In this document: positions 32,324 through 45,156 of the stretch, one piece after another
How the letters are laid out: the number at the start of each line of letters is the position of its first letter
How positions within the stretch are numbered: the first letter of the stretch is position 1
Source: Melastoma dodecandrum
Taxonomy: Eukaryota; Streptophyta; Magnoliopsida; Myrtales; Melastomataceae
Reading direction: 5' to 3'
Assembly: GCA_029817715.1 (NCBI GenBank)
Contig: JARUPY010000295.1
Location: 1 to 64,000 of the forward strand
DNA: 64,000 nucleotides
The notes under the pieces: generated by a model
Databases searched by the model: none
What the model was told of the DNA's origin: nothing
What the model saw: the letters and a program-made list of their open reading frames with translations, nothing else
Program-made: the position numbers and the translations under genes

Positions 32324-34438
32324 ATGGCTAATCGCGACCCTCCACCTCCATCAGATAGAGACGGTCAATTTATAGCGGGAGATTTAAATGTTGAGACCGC
32401 AACTCTAGGAAGCCAAGAAACTGCGAATCAACCTGATTCCGGGGTACATACTCCTTCTGAGTTCATATCTAGGCTTGAATTCCACAAAGCATTCAATGAT
32501 ATGATGAGCCTAATGGACAGACATATCACTTGATTGCAAGACAATATGACTCAGATTTTGGAACAACTCAGTGCTTTGAATAGGCCAAATGCCGCTGCAA
32601 AGCCAAGTGTCCCCGTAGACAGAGAATTCTTTCATGAAGGATGCCAGGTGCGCGAAGAGGCGCAATGTGTCGTTCCAGGAGGGTGAGCCTTGGGGCGGTG
32701 TTAACCAACGCGCTACAGAGGCCTGCAATAGGGATAGGATGTCCCTATCAAGGCCTACTACCTCTCGGTCTCCTACGTCTTGGAGGGCAAATGCCATGTA
32801 CACAGTGAACCCTGTAGACGATGACATAGAGGACTAGGGTGAAACAAACAGGTATGCAAGTGGCATACCCCCTCGCCGACATGGTAAAGCACTCGTAGAG
32901 GAGACACCCCCAGGGGAAGCTCCCCCTATGGGAAGTCTACCAGGGACAGAGAGCTTCTACACTAATGTCTCGGTAAACCCACAGCCACCTCGAGCCACAG
33001 CAAGGGTGTCTTATCCTCTAGAGAAAGTGAGTCAGGAATATGTTCCAGAACAATTCGATCATATACCACCACAGAATCTGAGGGAGACGATTGCTTAGGT
33101 CTTGGAACAGATGGTACATGGGGCTATCAGGCAAGATGACCCTGGTCTATACAGGAGTCCATACCCTGCCTACATCGACAGGGACTTTCCCCTGCCCAGG
33201 GGGTACAGAGTACCTGATTTTACCTGCTTTTCGGGGGAAGATGAGATGACACCCTTGGAGCATATAGCCTGGTTCACTCATCAGGCAGAGGATGCTGCAG
33301 CCAATGATTTTTGGAAGCCAAAGTTATTCCCGAATTCTCTTACAGGAGACGCTTTCACATGGTATGCGAGTCTACCTCCTTGATCAGTAACATCATGGGC
33401 GGAACTGCAGTCTGTCTTTATGAAAGCATTTGCTTGGCTAGACACCCCCATGTCAATCTTTGAGGTGATGCGGCTTAAGCAGACCGCTGGAGAACACCTA
33501 GGACAGTTCCTCATGCGTCTACAAAAGGCGCTACTTCGCTGTAGACCTGCAATTTCTGAAAGGGATCAGTTGATGATTGCGTTAAACGCGTTGTCTATGC
33601 CCTTCAAGAAGAAGCTACAAGAGGAAAGGTTTAATGACCTGTATGACTTGTCTAATAGAGCGACTGAATACCATCAGTTACTGATGGAAAAAGCCTAGTC
33701 TAAGCACGCTTATCAGTTGGAAACCCTTGAGGTAGACATGGCCGAATTCGTGAAAGGTGAAGCAACGGTTTGTGAACCTCGAGCAAGCGGATTAAGTTTA
33801 AGCCAGGCCATAGAGCCCCCCAGACAGAAAGAGAAAAAACTAGGAATTACTGCAAATGGCATGGGTCGTTTACACACACGACCAGGGACTGTCTGTCATT
33901 CAGGAATATAATTCATGACCTTATAGAGTCAAAGGTATTGTGCTTTCCTGAAGTAGATGAAGTCACTATGGTCGACGACAGACCTTTTGACGACGAAATA
34001 ACCATTCATATGTTCAATGTTGCTGATGTGGACATCAATTTCATCGAAACTAATACAAATTTTTCTCTACAGGATATAAAGTTTCCCGGGGAGACTTTGG
34101 TGGCGAATGCCCTCTTCCGTCGCCTGGCTGATAAGGGTGTAGTCACCTGTCCGGTCAAGGAAGTGGTGCCCAGCCTCTGTTGTTGGCATATGGATGACAC
34201 GCACACCATTGATAGATGCAACACGTTCAGGAAGTATTTGCAGAACAATCAGGGGGATTCCTGGTATGACCTGACCCCACTTGAGGAAGTAATGATGGGA
34301 ATAGTCTCCCCAAGTTCGCGAAGAACCTCTAACAATTCACAAAGGGGATTCAAGAGGCCCCCAAGCGCAGAGCGTAGGCCAGCTACCCGGGGAGGAAGAG
34401 GTGGCCCTCATGGTCAAGGTAGAGCACCCGAACAGTAG
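32324..34438 (+). pseudogene. Gypsy gag, decayed (second copy)
   Basis: A start codon at 32324 leads a 69-residue frame ending in a TGA (SEFISRLEFHKAF, also in the other copy). The capsid core is at 33102-33383 and 33420-33698, interrupted by stops at about 33382 and 33698. 33938-34438 holds CHPWHM-like knuckle sequence (CCWHMDDTHTIDRC) and an Arg/Gly-rich tail. Confidence 0.8.
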
Positions 34439-34693
34439 CCCCACACATTCGAGCGTCCCAAACGACATCTGGAGTTTAATGATTCGTCCTCTCAACAAGG
34501 GGCAAAGCCGGGGCAGGAGAGACATGGCCACTCTGGTGAATCTCGCTCTGGAAACGTAGAGGAGGACGGTTTTAGTAGAAACTAGTGGTCTGAAAGGCCA
34601 CAGGAGAAAGGGAACAAGCCGAGACACGGAACGCCTAAGGTAGACATCCAGGCGCTCCGGACAGGACCACCGATTGCTCATTTCCTTGATGAG

Positions 34694-36181
34694 ATGATGC
34701 TCTACCAGAAATGCAAGCTTATAGCTCAAAACAGGATCCTGATCACTCAGCTCTGCACCTCCTATTGTGTCAACTACATCCTCAAGCCTGTAGACTTGTC
34801 CTCAAATGGGGAGATCATGGTCAAACCCGCACGCTCTATAGCTACAGGTACTTGTAAATCTAACAACACTTGTTCGGAACCGCAATAGGTACCAACGCGG
34901 ATGGTAGTAGGATACGATCCATTCGTTGGAGACTTTGTCGAGGTATGTAAAACTCGCCTTGGTTCTAAGAGATCAATGGTAATTAAAGCAGTTAACCCTT
35001 CAAAATATTGGCAGAAGGCAGTGGGCAAAACCACTTTGCCACCAAAGGCTCGTAAGATAAGGGACAGACATCTAAGTCACGTCGCTAAGAGGCCTAGGCC
35101 TACCCTCTCAGGAGCTGCTCTACCGGCTAGGATGCCTACAAAGGGATTGAACGCCGAAGCAGAGCAGATTGAGTCTACAGACCATTCAGAAGAGCTTGGC
35201 TCAAGTTTCGACTATACCCCGTTTCGGAGCGAAATCCCAAGTGATGTCGACAGGGAAATGAGGCCAGTCGTGAGCTACAACGCTCTTACCCTGCATGTAG
35301 ACTTCGCTAGTAAGCGAAATGTGGAGACCTTAAAAGGTAAAGTGCCTCTTCCTTGTTCTCCTGCTTACCCAACAGGCTTCCCACTGAATTGGTTGGAGAA
35401 ACCAATTGATAGCATGAAACAACACATGCATTCTTTATACATAACCACTACCTTTGATGGTACATTGGTGAGTCGAGTCCTTGTAGACAATGGAGCTACT
35501 ATAAACGTGCTTCCTCTGTCCAGGTTTAAAATGTTTGGGTATAAACCTCACAACTTGGTTAAAACCAATGTCGTAGTGAGTGGTTTTAATGGTAGGGAGT
35601 CTGAATGCTTAGGGATTTTCTCTGTGCACCTTGAAGTCGATCGTTAGGAAAGAGAAACCTCTTTCTTTGTGATAGACATAATTCATACTTTTAATGCTTT
35701 GTTGGGCCGCGATTGGCTACATAAAGCGACAGCTATTCCTTCCACTTTACATAGAGAGTTGATGTTGTGGGTCGACTCTGAAATTGAAATTATCAAGGCT
35801 GATGAATACTCTTGTTGTGACAAATGTATCTTGCATGTAGAGACAAGCAAGACTGTTAAGGACCTCACACTAGAACAGTGTTATAAGATTGGCGACCCTA
35901 CTGTCGGACCCCTTGGTCAACCATCTGGAAAGTTTGACTACATCATAGGCTATGGAACATCGCACCCTAAGCCAGAGACGGAGCCAATCGTTCTAACTGG
36001 ATGGGGAGATGAGTTGTCTGCCAAGGACATAGAGGAAGTTCTACAAGCGGTTAATTCGGGCAAAAACCTCGTAAGAACCGATGGAGCAAAGGAAGACGAA
36101 GATGGAAAGGACCAGCAAAACACTGTTGCGGAGTTGGAGCCCGATAGACTCCTAAAGGAAGGAACCTATGGACCAGAATGA
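34694..36181 (+). pseudogene. Gypsy aspartic protease region, decayed (second copy)
   Basis: Frame 34901-35647 holds the protease with VLVDNGATINVLP and GYKPHNLVKT; after a TAG at 35645 the frame continues as IHTFNALLGRDWLHKA, the flap and C-terminal part, then SYGTSHPKP-like linker to 36181. The DNGA active site is shared with the first copy and is normal for this branch. Confidence 0.8.
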
Positions 36182-36317
36182 AGAAGGGAACGAAACAGTC
36201 GCCGATGTCCTTCGACGGCTTCAAGTCTACTAAGGAAATCATTGCTATAGACAACCTATCTCTTGGCTTTCAATAAACTCATAAGCGCTTAGAGCGCCTA
36301 ACGCTTCTAATAAGCCC

Positions 36318-37105
36318 GTGTCTACCGACTTAGGTGGTACAGAGGAACGAGAGTCTTTGATGACCCCATGCGACCCATTAGTCAACATTAATCTAGGAAG
36401 CGAATCTTTTCATAGGATTCTTTTTATTTGTTCTTCAGTAAATAAAGAACTCTTTAATGCTATTAAGGAAATACTTGAGGAATTCAAGGACTGTTTCGCC
36501 TGGGATTATACTGAGATGCCAGGTTTAGACCGTAGACTATTGGAACACACCCTTCCCATCAAGAAGGATTTTAAACCAGTGCAGCAAGCACCAAGGCACA
36601 TGACTAATGAAGTAACACAATTAGTCTTTGAATAAGTTAAAAAACTTTTTCGAGAAGGTTACATAAGGACTTCACACTATACAGAGTGGATTTCTAGCAT
36701 CGTGCCCGTCTTAAAAAAGAACGGTAAAATCAGAGTCTGTATAGACTTTACAGATCTGAATTGTGCTACTCCAAAGGATGAATACCCTATGCCCATCGCA
36801 GACGTCCTTATAGACAAGACAGCAGGGCATCAGATTATGTCATTCATGGATGGTTTTTCTGGTTACAACCAAATCTTCATCGCAGAAGAAGATATACATA
36901 AAACAACATTCAGATGCCCCCTAGGAATATTCGAATAGGTAGTAATGCCATTTGGATTAAAGAACACTGGTGCTACCTATCAGCGAGCAATGAACACTAT
37001 ATTTGATGCCTCTCTTGGCAAGACAGTAGAAGTCTACATTGATGATATAGTCGTTAAGTCGACAAAGGTAGAGAGCTTTATGTCTACCTTCTTTGAGACA
37101 TTTTC
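36318..37105 (+). pseudogene. Gypsy reverse transcriptase, truncated (second copy)
   Basis: Frames 36318-36635 and 36702-36938 carry the N-terminal and palm parts (DCFAWDYTEMPGLD, KKNGKIRVCIDF, KDEYPMPIAD). Single-codon stops at 36633 and 36936 interrupt an otherwise continuous frame. The catalytic EVYIDDIVV follows at about 37030-37056. Similarity ends at about 37105, where the TAGTAA-rich tract of the neighbouring element begins. Confidence 0.85.
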
Positions 37106-37139
37106 AAAAGAGAGGCTAAATTGAGAAGAAAGTGAAAGG

Positions 37140-37854
37140 GTAGTGGAGTGGAAGCAGCTAACGGTACGTGCACGTAACCGTTACGCAGTTTACTAAATTC
37201 GATGAAAATTTTAGTAATCTTTACTAAAAAACGACTTTTTTAGTAAAATGATTAGTAAATTACTAAAAAAATAGTAATCAGTTACTAATTTTTCACTGTT
37301 TGACCATTCGGAAAGTTACTAAACTACGTTTAGTAAATCGGCCGAAAAATTTACTAAACTTTTTAGTAACCGATTACTAAAAAAACGGTGATTTGACATT
37401 TTTTTTTATTAATCGTTACTAAAATTTCACTGTTCAACTTTAGTAATCGGTTACTAAAAAGTTTAGTAATTTTTTCCGCCGATTTACTAAACGTAGTCTA
37501 GTAACTTTCCGAATGGTCAAATAGTGAAAAATTAGTAACGGTTACTAATTTTTTGTAGTAAAATTTATAATTTTAGTAATTTTTCAGGTAGGCCGTCCGG
37601 AGATTTTAGTAATGATTTACTAATTTTGTAACCGAAATTAGTAATTTACTGTGTAACATAGTAAAGTCTTTATTAAATTACTAAATTCGTCAATTTTTTG
37701 TAATCGTTTACTAATTTTTGAACAAAATTTGGTAATCGATTACTAAACTTTTTAGTAATTTACTAAACAAAATAGTACATTCCGAACCTAAAACCGAACC
37801 AACTTTCGGTGTGAAATTATAATTTTACCCCTGCGGTAAAATTACTAAAATGTT
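37140..37854. repeat. TAGTAA/TTACTAA-rich tract at the left edge of the MULE
   Basis: About 700 bases are built from variants of TTACTAA, TAGTAAT and CGGTTACT in both orientations, and include a strong palindrome at 37268-37553. No open frame is present. It may be the outer part of a long MULE terminal repeat or a separate foldback element. The right end of the MULE lacks it. Confidence 0.75.
37268..37553. repeat. Large imperfect palindrome (arms ~113 bp)
   Basis: The left arm, 37268-37381, is matched by the reverse complement at 37439-37553 with few differences; shared words include GACCATTCGGAAAGTTACTA and AAACTTTTTAGTAACCG. The loop is about 57 bases (37382-37438). Transcribed, it would fold into a long hairpin. 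Confidence 0.9.
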
Positions 37855-38433
37855 TCCCAATTTCCATTTGTAATTTTACGTCCCTTTTGCCTTCGAACTC
37901 GTCGTCCTCCTTCGTCCTCTTCCGATTGCTACCTTCCTCCGTTGTCCCCCCGGTTCTCCCTGAGCAACGTGCCCTTTAGAATTGCAAATCGCCTTCAGGT
38001 ACGCTCCTCTTCTCCATCCTCATCTTCATTTTCCTTTCACCGTCCCTGACCCATTAAACCCTAATCCATGTTTCCCACTTCTCGTTCTTCTTCTTGCTTT
38101 TTCCTTTCGCCGTCCTCCACGCGAAACCCTATTCCGTGTTTCCCCCTTGTCGTTCGTCATGTTCATTTGCCTTTCCCCGTCCGCGTTCCCCCCTTTGGTT
38201 CGTCGGATTGAGTACCCCTCCCTTGTGGTTCTTGTGGTTCAACTTTTTTCCCGTCCTGGAACCCCTTGTGGTAAGTCATTTTTGCTTTAGGGGGTGAATT
38301 GGGTCAGTGGTTAGTGGTCCATGTTGGTACTGACTTTGCAATGGTTATATCGCAGCGTGTAGTTTGGCTTTAGTCTCACCTGATAGTTTGGTTTTGGGTT
38401 TACGAAAAATAGTTCTGTTATATATGCAGAGAT

Positions 38434-41400
38434 GGATGGAGTAGACATTGAAGGAGGAGAGATCGATCGAGCAGAGACAGTTGCTGGCGAAACCAACGTT
38501 ACTGGCGGCAATGTTAAGACGCCTGATACGTCGAAAAAGAAAAAGGGGAAAGCTGTGCATGTTGCCCAGGTAAGGTGTACAATGAAACATGTAAGTTGCT
38601 TTTACTAATTTACCTTTATGGATCGAGCTTTTCTTCGTTGTATTGTTATAGGATTACCTGTATACCCGCTGTAGTCCGAAGAAATTATTTTCCATCCTGA
38701 TGACCTTCAACGAACCTAAGAGATCTGCCCTAGCATAACTCGGATTTGATGGCCTGCTTCATCTCTCGAGTAAGCACGTAAATCACAACGTCGTCAAGCT
38801 GTGCTTAAGGGCGTTTGATCCAGTTAAGAGGGCGATGACCATCAATGAACTCGAACAACCATTGCTCTCTTCTGATGTGGAAGCCATACTCGGGATACCA
38901 ACTTCCAAAGTGGGTGTCCCATTTAGCGGGCATATGGAGACAGTAAGGGATGAGCTAAGGAGCACATAAAGAGGGGGAAAATATCTCTAAAGTCAGTTGA
39001 GAGTAAGCTCATTTCCAGAGATGTTCCGGATGAGTTATGGAGAGTTGAGGCAATCATTTTCATCATAGGAAGCTACTTGTGTCCAACTACCGCCTTTGAC
39101 ATCGACAAAGACTATCTTCTTGCCACGCGGGATGTTGAGGCAATAGGAAAGTTTGTCTGGGCTACGCATGTTCTCGATTGTTTGTGTACGCATGTCAAGA
39201 CATATCAGAAACATGAATCGAAGTACATAGGCGGCTGTGTGCATCTACTTCCGGTAAGGTTTTTCACTTTCGTCTTTGTTAATAATATTGAACGATTCAT
39301 ATGGTTTTTTACTTTGGTCTTGGTTCTTAACTTTCGTCTTGGTTATTACATTCTACCTGCTTTGTTTGTTGTAAATGCTGTGTTGTTCTATTTTTGTAAA
39401 AGTCCGAAGGCTGGGCGTGATTTATCAAGGAGCAATCGGAACTTACCGCTGTGTCGCGAGTGGGATGACGATCGGCTGAGATCGTTTTTCAAAACCACAT
39501 TAGTGGATGTTGCGGATATTGTAGGTGTGGTCCATGATGTCATTCACATGGATTGTATTGGAATGTAGCTACACTATTTATTGTTGTTACTTCCACGAAC
39601 AGGATGTCGGAGAATCGGAGTGTATTCCAGAGGAATACGTAGAGTGTTCAAATAAGCCAATGCGGATGCAAGTGGTTATGCGTCGGTTGAAGGTAACTTA
39701 TCATCGCAGAGCACTATAATGGGCATATCACATAGGTTACACTAATTGGCCTTTTACGACATTCATGCATCAACAGACGGTGGAATTTTCGGTAAGAAGA
39801 CTACAAGCCAGCAATGAACACATACTGCATAAGTTGTCCTTGATTCTAGACGAAGTCCGAAGAGTTAAAGGTGATGAAGGCATACCGATGACGAAACCCG
39901 ACTCTGGAGAAAACTAGGCAAATGAAGGGAATATTCATCATGCTGAGGATGTAGTCAAAGAATCTGCTGATCCGTTGAAAGATGCTGGCCATGTCCAGCA
40001 GTCTGCTCACTCTCCAATCGACAAACCAGTTCCGCAAGACGTCGGCGTCAGTGAACCCGTATGTGTGATGGGTTCCACCATGGAGTCTGAAAGAAGGTTA
40101 GTCCCGTACTACCCTACTGTAGCAGCTCAGCCACTTCCCAAGGGTTTGGATGAGTATTCCGATCCGCGTGAGGTACAACTGGCTAGAGCCCTTAACAAAA
40201 TTTTCGCATTCGTGGGCACGACAGTTGGGAGAGTGAATATGAGTTTGAAATGACAAAGTCCGAGGAAGGCATCAAGTCTTTATTCATGCGGGATAAAGGG
40301 AAAGAGAAGATTGGAGAAGGAACTGCAGTTGAAGAGAAACAGGATATGAAGGCTGCTGACAAAGGAAAACAGGGGATTGAAGTAGTAGCTACAGATGATA
40401 GTGAAGAGGATGTTGTTCCGAAAGGGGCTGTGATGGATATGTATGATGACCCAGTTATCGTTCAACAGGAGGCTGTCATCACAGGCAGCCGAAAGAGAAA
40501 GGATGCACATGAAGCAGAGGTTCATGTAAAGGTGACACGAACAAAGACTTATTTAAGTATACGAAGTAGATGGGATATTAATTGTTTTATTATTAAATGC
40601 AACAGGAAAGCGGATCGTCTACAACAAATGTGTTCAGAAGGCATACTCGTCGTACTACCGAGAGGAAGCCTTCCACATTCATGAGCAGCCCATTCGTACC
40701 ACCACATCCAGTAACGCGAACAAAGAAGCGTGGTCGTGAAAACATACCTGAGGTACAAGATGAAGCGATGTTGAAGAGCATTCCGTAGTTGTTGTTGATC
40801 CGCGGTAGTTTGTTTTTCCGTATATAGGCACTTCAAAAAATCATTCCAAAGGATTTCTCGTTAAGTGAGCTGAAATCGTTTACTGCGGCTCAGTGGAATA
40901 TCTTAAAGTATGCTTGAAATGAGGACCTGGATAATAGGTTAGTGTCCCATTCCTGGGCCTTTGTTGTATTGGAATGTTATACTTTCAATTGACCATTATT
41001 GTATGTAACTTTGTTTAAATGTTGATTGTGCAGTGAATGTCTTTGTGTCACCGAATCTGTCCATGTTAATAGGCATGATATGCTGTCTGTCAGACCTGAT
41101 AGATGGATTACCAATGATGTAGGAATTTCTTTAAACTCACATTACGGATATACCTCTGCAGGTCTCATTCTTTATATGTGATACCATAATGAAGATCATA
41201 GACTTTCATACCGTCATGCTACAGAACACGATGGATACAGATAAGAAAAGGACATGGTACCTCACAACTTGAATAGGGGTTGGTGTCACTTGCATCAATT
41301 TTTGATATGTAAATCTGGTTTTACTATTTTACTAATGAAGTTAAAAACTACTCAGAATCTTGCCGCAAACCAGTATAGCGAAGCCAAAATGCCCATCATC

Positions 41401-42053
41401 ACAAAATCTGATGCCGCTTCCCTATATTCTCACTATAAGTCCCACATCGGGAAGAATCATGAAGTGCAGCAGGTAAGTGATCCCTCATGTAGAATTACTA
41501 ACCATTTTACTAAATTTCACTTCAAATTTACTTATTGGTTACGCATCTGTTGTTATGGTTTTAGTAAAAATTTGCGTAACTACTACAGATTTTAATTTCG
41601 GTATGCGTCGCGGGGTCACATTGGGTATTACAAATAATATCATTTCGGACAGCCGAGGTGATCATAATGGACACACTGCATGACTCACTGAACAACTTCC
41701 AAGGTCGGGCAGACCTTCATCGCCGTATTGTAAAGCTGGTGAGTGTGATCATGAAAGAGAATAAAGTGAAATCCAAGGCGAAAGGTTATGAAATACCTGA
41801 CATCTATTCATGGAGCATTACAGACCCAGGAAATGTCCCACACAAAATGGACACAGGAAATTTGTACGTATAAAAACCACTAGCTGTCCATTTCGTAATG
41901 ATAAAATACTTACCATGCTATGCTATGTATTGGTGGTATGCAGGAACGAATGTGGAATCTATGTCATGAAGTTCATGTCTTTGCCTGAACCCCAAGAAGG
42001 GGCTGAGAAAGTGGTATTCCAAAATTTCAACCTCTCACATACCTGATAGTTAT
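38434..42053 (+). pseudogene. MULE-borne gene with plant mobile-type N part and Ulp1 (C48) protease end
   Basis: Several exons can be traced: 38428-38570 (donor CAG|GTAAGG), 38652-39253 with a globular region (ELEQPLLSSDVEAILGIPTS, FIIGSYLCPTTAFDID), about 39402-39540, an acidic and lysine-rich middle (39975-40520), and the protease. The protease shows SVRPDRW near 41090, catalytic His in GSHWVL (codon 41619-41621), Asp in IIMDTLHDSL (41670-41672), and Cys in NECGIYVMKF (41951-41953). This His-Asp-Cys set is that of SUMO-type deconjugating proteases. An in-frame TAA near 38735 and a frameshift near 38966 show decay. Confidence 0.75.
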
Positions 42054-42979
42054 GAAGTCATGGTTTATAGTCTGTTATATAGTTCATCTGGTCATGGTTT
42101 TTCTGTAGGACATACAGGACATTGGGTAGTTAGGCTGGCCATAACCCCTGACTGCTTAGGGGCTGTAGTTTACGTTGTTGGCTGTTAGATCTGTACGTAC
42201 TCACTGAATGCGCGGTGGCTGTAGTTGATGTTTTAATGTTCACTTCTATAGTAAATGGTTGTAGTTGATGTAGACATGCTGAATGCTGTACTTTTCGGAC
42301 ATTCTGGTTGTTATGTCTGAGTGAATCTAGTATTTTCAGTTTGTAGGTGATGCTGACAGGTTGAACCTGGTGACAAGTCTTATCAAATGGTTTGGGAATC
42401 ACATTAGGAAAATTATACTACAGAAGGTGAAGGACGACGGCAAGACCAAGAGGAAGCGAATGGAGGACAGTGATTCAACTACTTCTGTCCCTGCCATTCG
42501 CGCATGATCACCAATTTTTTAACACGTGAAATGTAAAACTCCATTTCAACTTGCTGTAGTTGATGCATGTACAGAGGTCCTTTTTTGTTCATTGTTTTCT
42601 ATGGTACTTGTTGGGGATATGACCGTGCCGGTCATAGTTGCTGGAAATGTACATTTGAAACTGTTGTAAGATTTGTCCAGATGGTGCTCGGTTCCTGATG
42701 TAAGATAGTTCACATTTTGTAAACTACAGATTACCACGGCATTGTAAAAAGTAGCACTATAGACTATGCTGAAACTCTGTTATCTTAAGCTTACCCATTT
42801 AGCATACCATATACAGAGTTCTCTTCGTAAATTACATGTCTATGCGTGTTCGAAGTACTTTCGTTGCAACCGTTGCCTACCTTTCTACAGTCCACAGTAG
42901 ACAGTTCATGGCGTTGAATGCTGCCGATATTACGTTCCCCAATACAAGACTGAATGTTGAAATATCATCCCCCCTCGTT

Positions 42980-45156
42980 TTAGAAAGTAACATTAACACG
43001 ATCAGCATCCTTTATCTTCAACTCCTCTGTTCCGCAACTTTGCTCGAGCTCCATTGTCAACTTTTTAACTGTCTTCTGCAGTTTACGAAAAGTTCCATCC
43101 ATCTTCCCGGTCAAAAAACACATACGTCTGCATTCTGCCATGAGAATACCCTGCCGCAGATCAGCCACATCAACAGAATATTTCGGGCTTGTAAATCCTT
43201 CAGAGTAAATCACTTTGGCTATCCTAGTCCACCTTTTCATGACCAAATGCTTCGGTATGTTGACGAAGCCTTCTACTTTCGCTATGTGGAATATATGAGA
43301 ACACGGAAATCCAAAGGTTTCGAAATGTAAGCAGCTGCATGTAAGTTTGACTGCATTCTTCGAAGATGATACTTGCACGCACCTTTGCTCACCGTCATGA
43401 CATGACAGTATGTAGACGGTCGCGATATTCTCGTCGAGTACATTTTCGATGTAAAATCTCGATTCCTTTTGCATCTCACTCTGAACCTTACGGAACGATT
43501 TCATGGTGTACAAGTGACGTGCATCCTCCTCAAGTCGACGCAACATCGTAATTAGCCTGAACGCCTTATGCGATGAGTTGAAGTCCTGCTGATATTCCTT
43601 GTGACAAAGATCAACTACCGCATGCTCAAAGTTATGCACAAAATCATGTAGTTTGTGTTTCGCATTCACATATCCCTTCATAAACCGATGCATTCGTTCA
43701 CAGCGTTGAGTGCTTCTAAACTCAACCCAAAAATGACCATGTAAATACGTTTGCCACCACATATGTCTGCATGCATAAATCATTCGCAACCATCTATTGC
43801 TTACCGATCCTGTATGTGATACCACAGTCGACCATTCCTCTTCAACTTCTTCAGATGGTCTACTGTTGTACATGAAGGACAATATACGGGCTCGCAATCC
43901 CGGATCTTGTACGCGACGTGCAATGTTCCGGCTAAAATGCCATAGACATAACCTGTGTCTTGCGGATGGCCAAACTTCTCTAACATATGCAATCATCGCA
44001 TGGTCGACGTCCGTGACAACGCTAATCGGATGTTTCCCTCCCATTACCTGCGTATGAGTATGGACTAGCCAAGTGTAGTCATCAATTGTTTCAAAAGTCA
44101 TCAAGGTAGCACAAATACAGTAGTTTGATGATGATGATTAACTCCCACGATGATGACCATTTGCATCCCATATTTGTTCGTCTTGAACATAGAGTCTAGA
44201 GCTATAACATCGCCGAAAGCCTGGTAATCAGCAATGGATGTACTATCGGCCCAATATATGCGACTGACTTGGTCATTTCCAACAAAAGTTTCAAAGGTCA
44301 TACCACTCTCACTACTCTTCCTAGAAAGGAGGTAAGCAATGACAGAATCACAAGTACGGAATTCCCGGGTTGACTCTTCCTTCAACTTTCTGTTATTGAG
44401 GTCGTTCATCAGGAAACCAACATGTTCGTGTCCCCCAGATACGTGTACAAGTAGTCGCATAATATCACACTGCCTGAATCCAACATCGAGCATTCGGCGA
44501 ACAAATGTCATATCTTGCTGGGAAATCTTGCGCCTTTCCCGCATGAAATATGACAAACCATTGCTTACCATTTCATGATTGTGTTCCAACTTAACCGCAA
44601 CCAAATTCCATTGTCCATTAATCTCGACTCCAGCTTTGAAGAAACAACTGCAACATGTCTTCACAGACGTCCTAACCCGACTACGTTCCGTCAACACATG
44701 GGAATCAGAACATTCACCTTCCCTTGAGCAAACCCACTTTCTCATAACGCATTCGCCGTTTCGAAGCTTCTGGCGATCTTTTCTCCTAACTGAAAAGCCT
44801 TATACCGTCGCATAGATTTTAATGAACTTTTCAACTTCTTCAGAAGTACCGAATGACATACTCAACAACTGCTCGTCATTCATGACCGTTACTATATTGA
44901 AGAATTCATTCGTACCCTGCTCACCTACAATCACGGATATCACGTCACGCTGGACAGATTTCCTTGCATAATTGGAGGCAAACAGATTGAAAAAGCAAGG
45001 ACACGGAACCTCACCAAATCGTGGGTGCTGCTGATTGAAGACACTATCCATTTCTTCTAAGAACATAAGACAGAGATGGTATCCCGTAATGCCGATATCA
45101 TAATGGGCAACACTGCTGCTTCCACATAATGTAATGGGCAAATGTTGCCTGATCAA
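42980..45156 (-). pseudogene. MULE transposase (FAR1/MURA-like), two lesions
   Basis: The minus strand carries a FAR1-type N-terminal region (44747-45156, SFGTSEEVEKFIKIYA), the catalytic core (42980-44745) and a SWIM zinc finger (CSCLHFETFGFPCSH). Core acidic residues are visible: Asp in VIALDSMFKTN, Asp in VVTDVDHAM and Glu in STQRCERMH. Two lesions split the frame: a TAA at about 44802-44804 directly before GFSVRR, and a one-base loss at about 44110, where the frame changes between TTVF and CATLM. Otherwise some 700 codons are open, so the loss of function is probably recent. A live enzyme would cut and move the element by its terminal repeats. Confidence 0.9.

Larger units (their letters stand above)
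32200..37105 (+). mobile_element. Tat-type Ty3/gypsy fragment (sister of the 1-10 kb element)
   Basis: The plus strand carries gag (from 32324), knuckle region, protease and reverse transcriptase in the same order and with clear protein similarity to the minus-strand element (for example DRDFPLPRGY-VPDF and DNGAT-NVLP in both). There is no LTR or primer site at the left and the element is cut at about 37105 soon after YIDD, so both ends are missing. Many stops and frameshifts are present. It lies directly upstream of the Aux/IAA gene. Confidence 0.85.

Noticed and set aside
42836..43330. 164-codon plus-strand frame
   Set aside because: It is the reverse of the MULE transposase C-terminal part.
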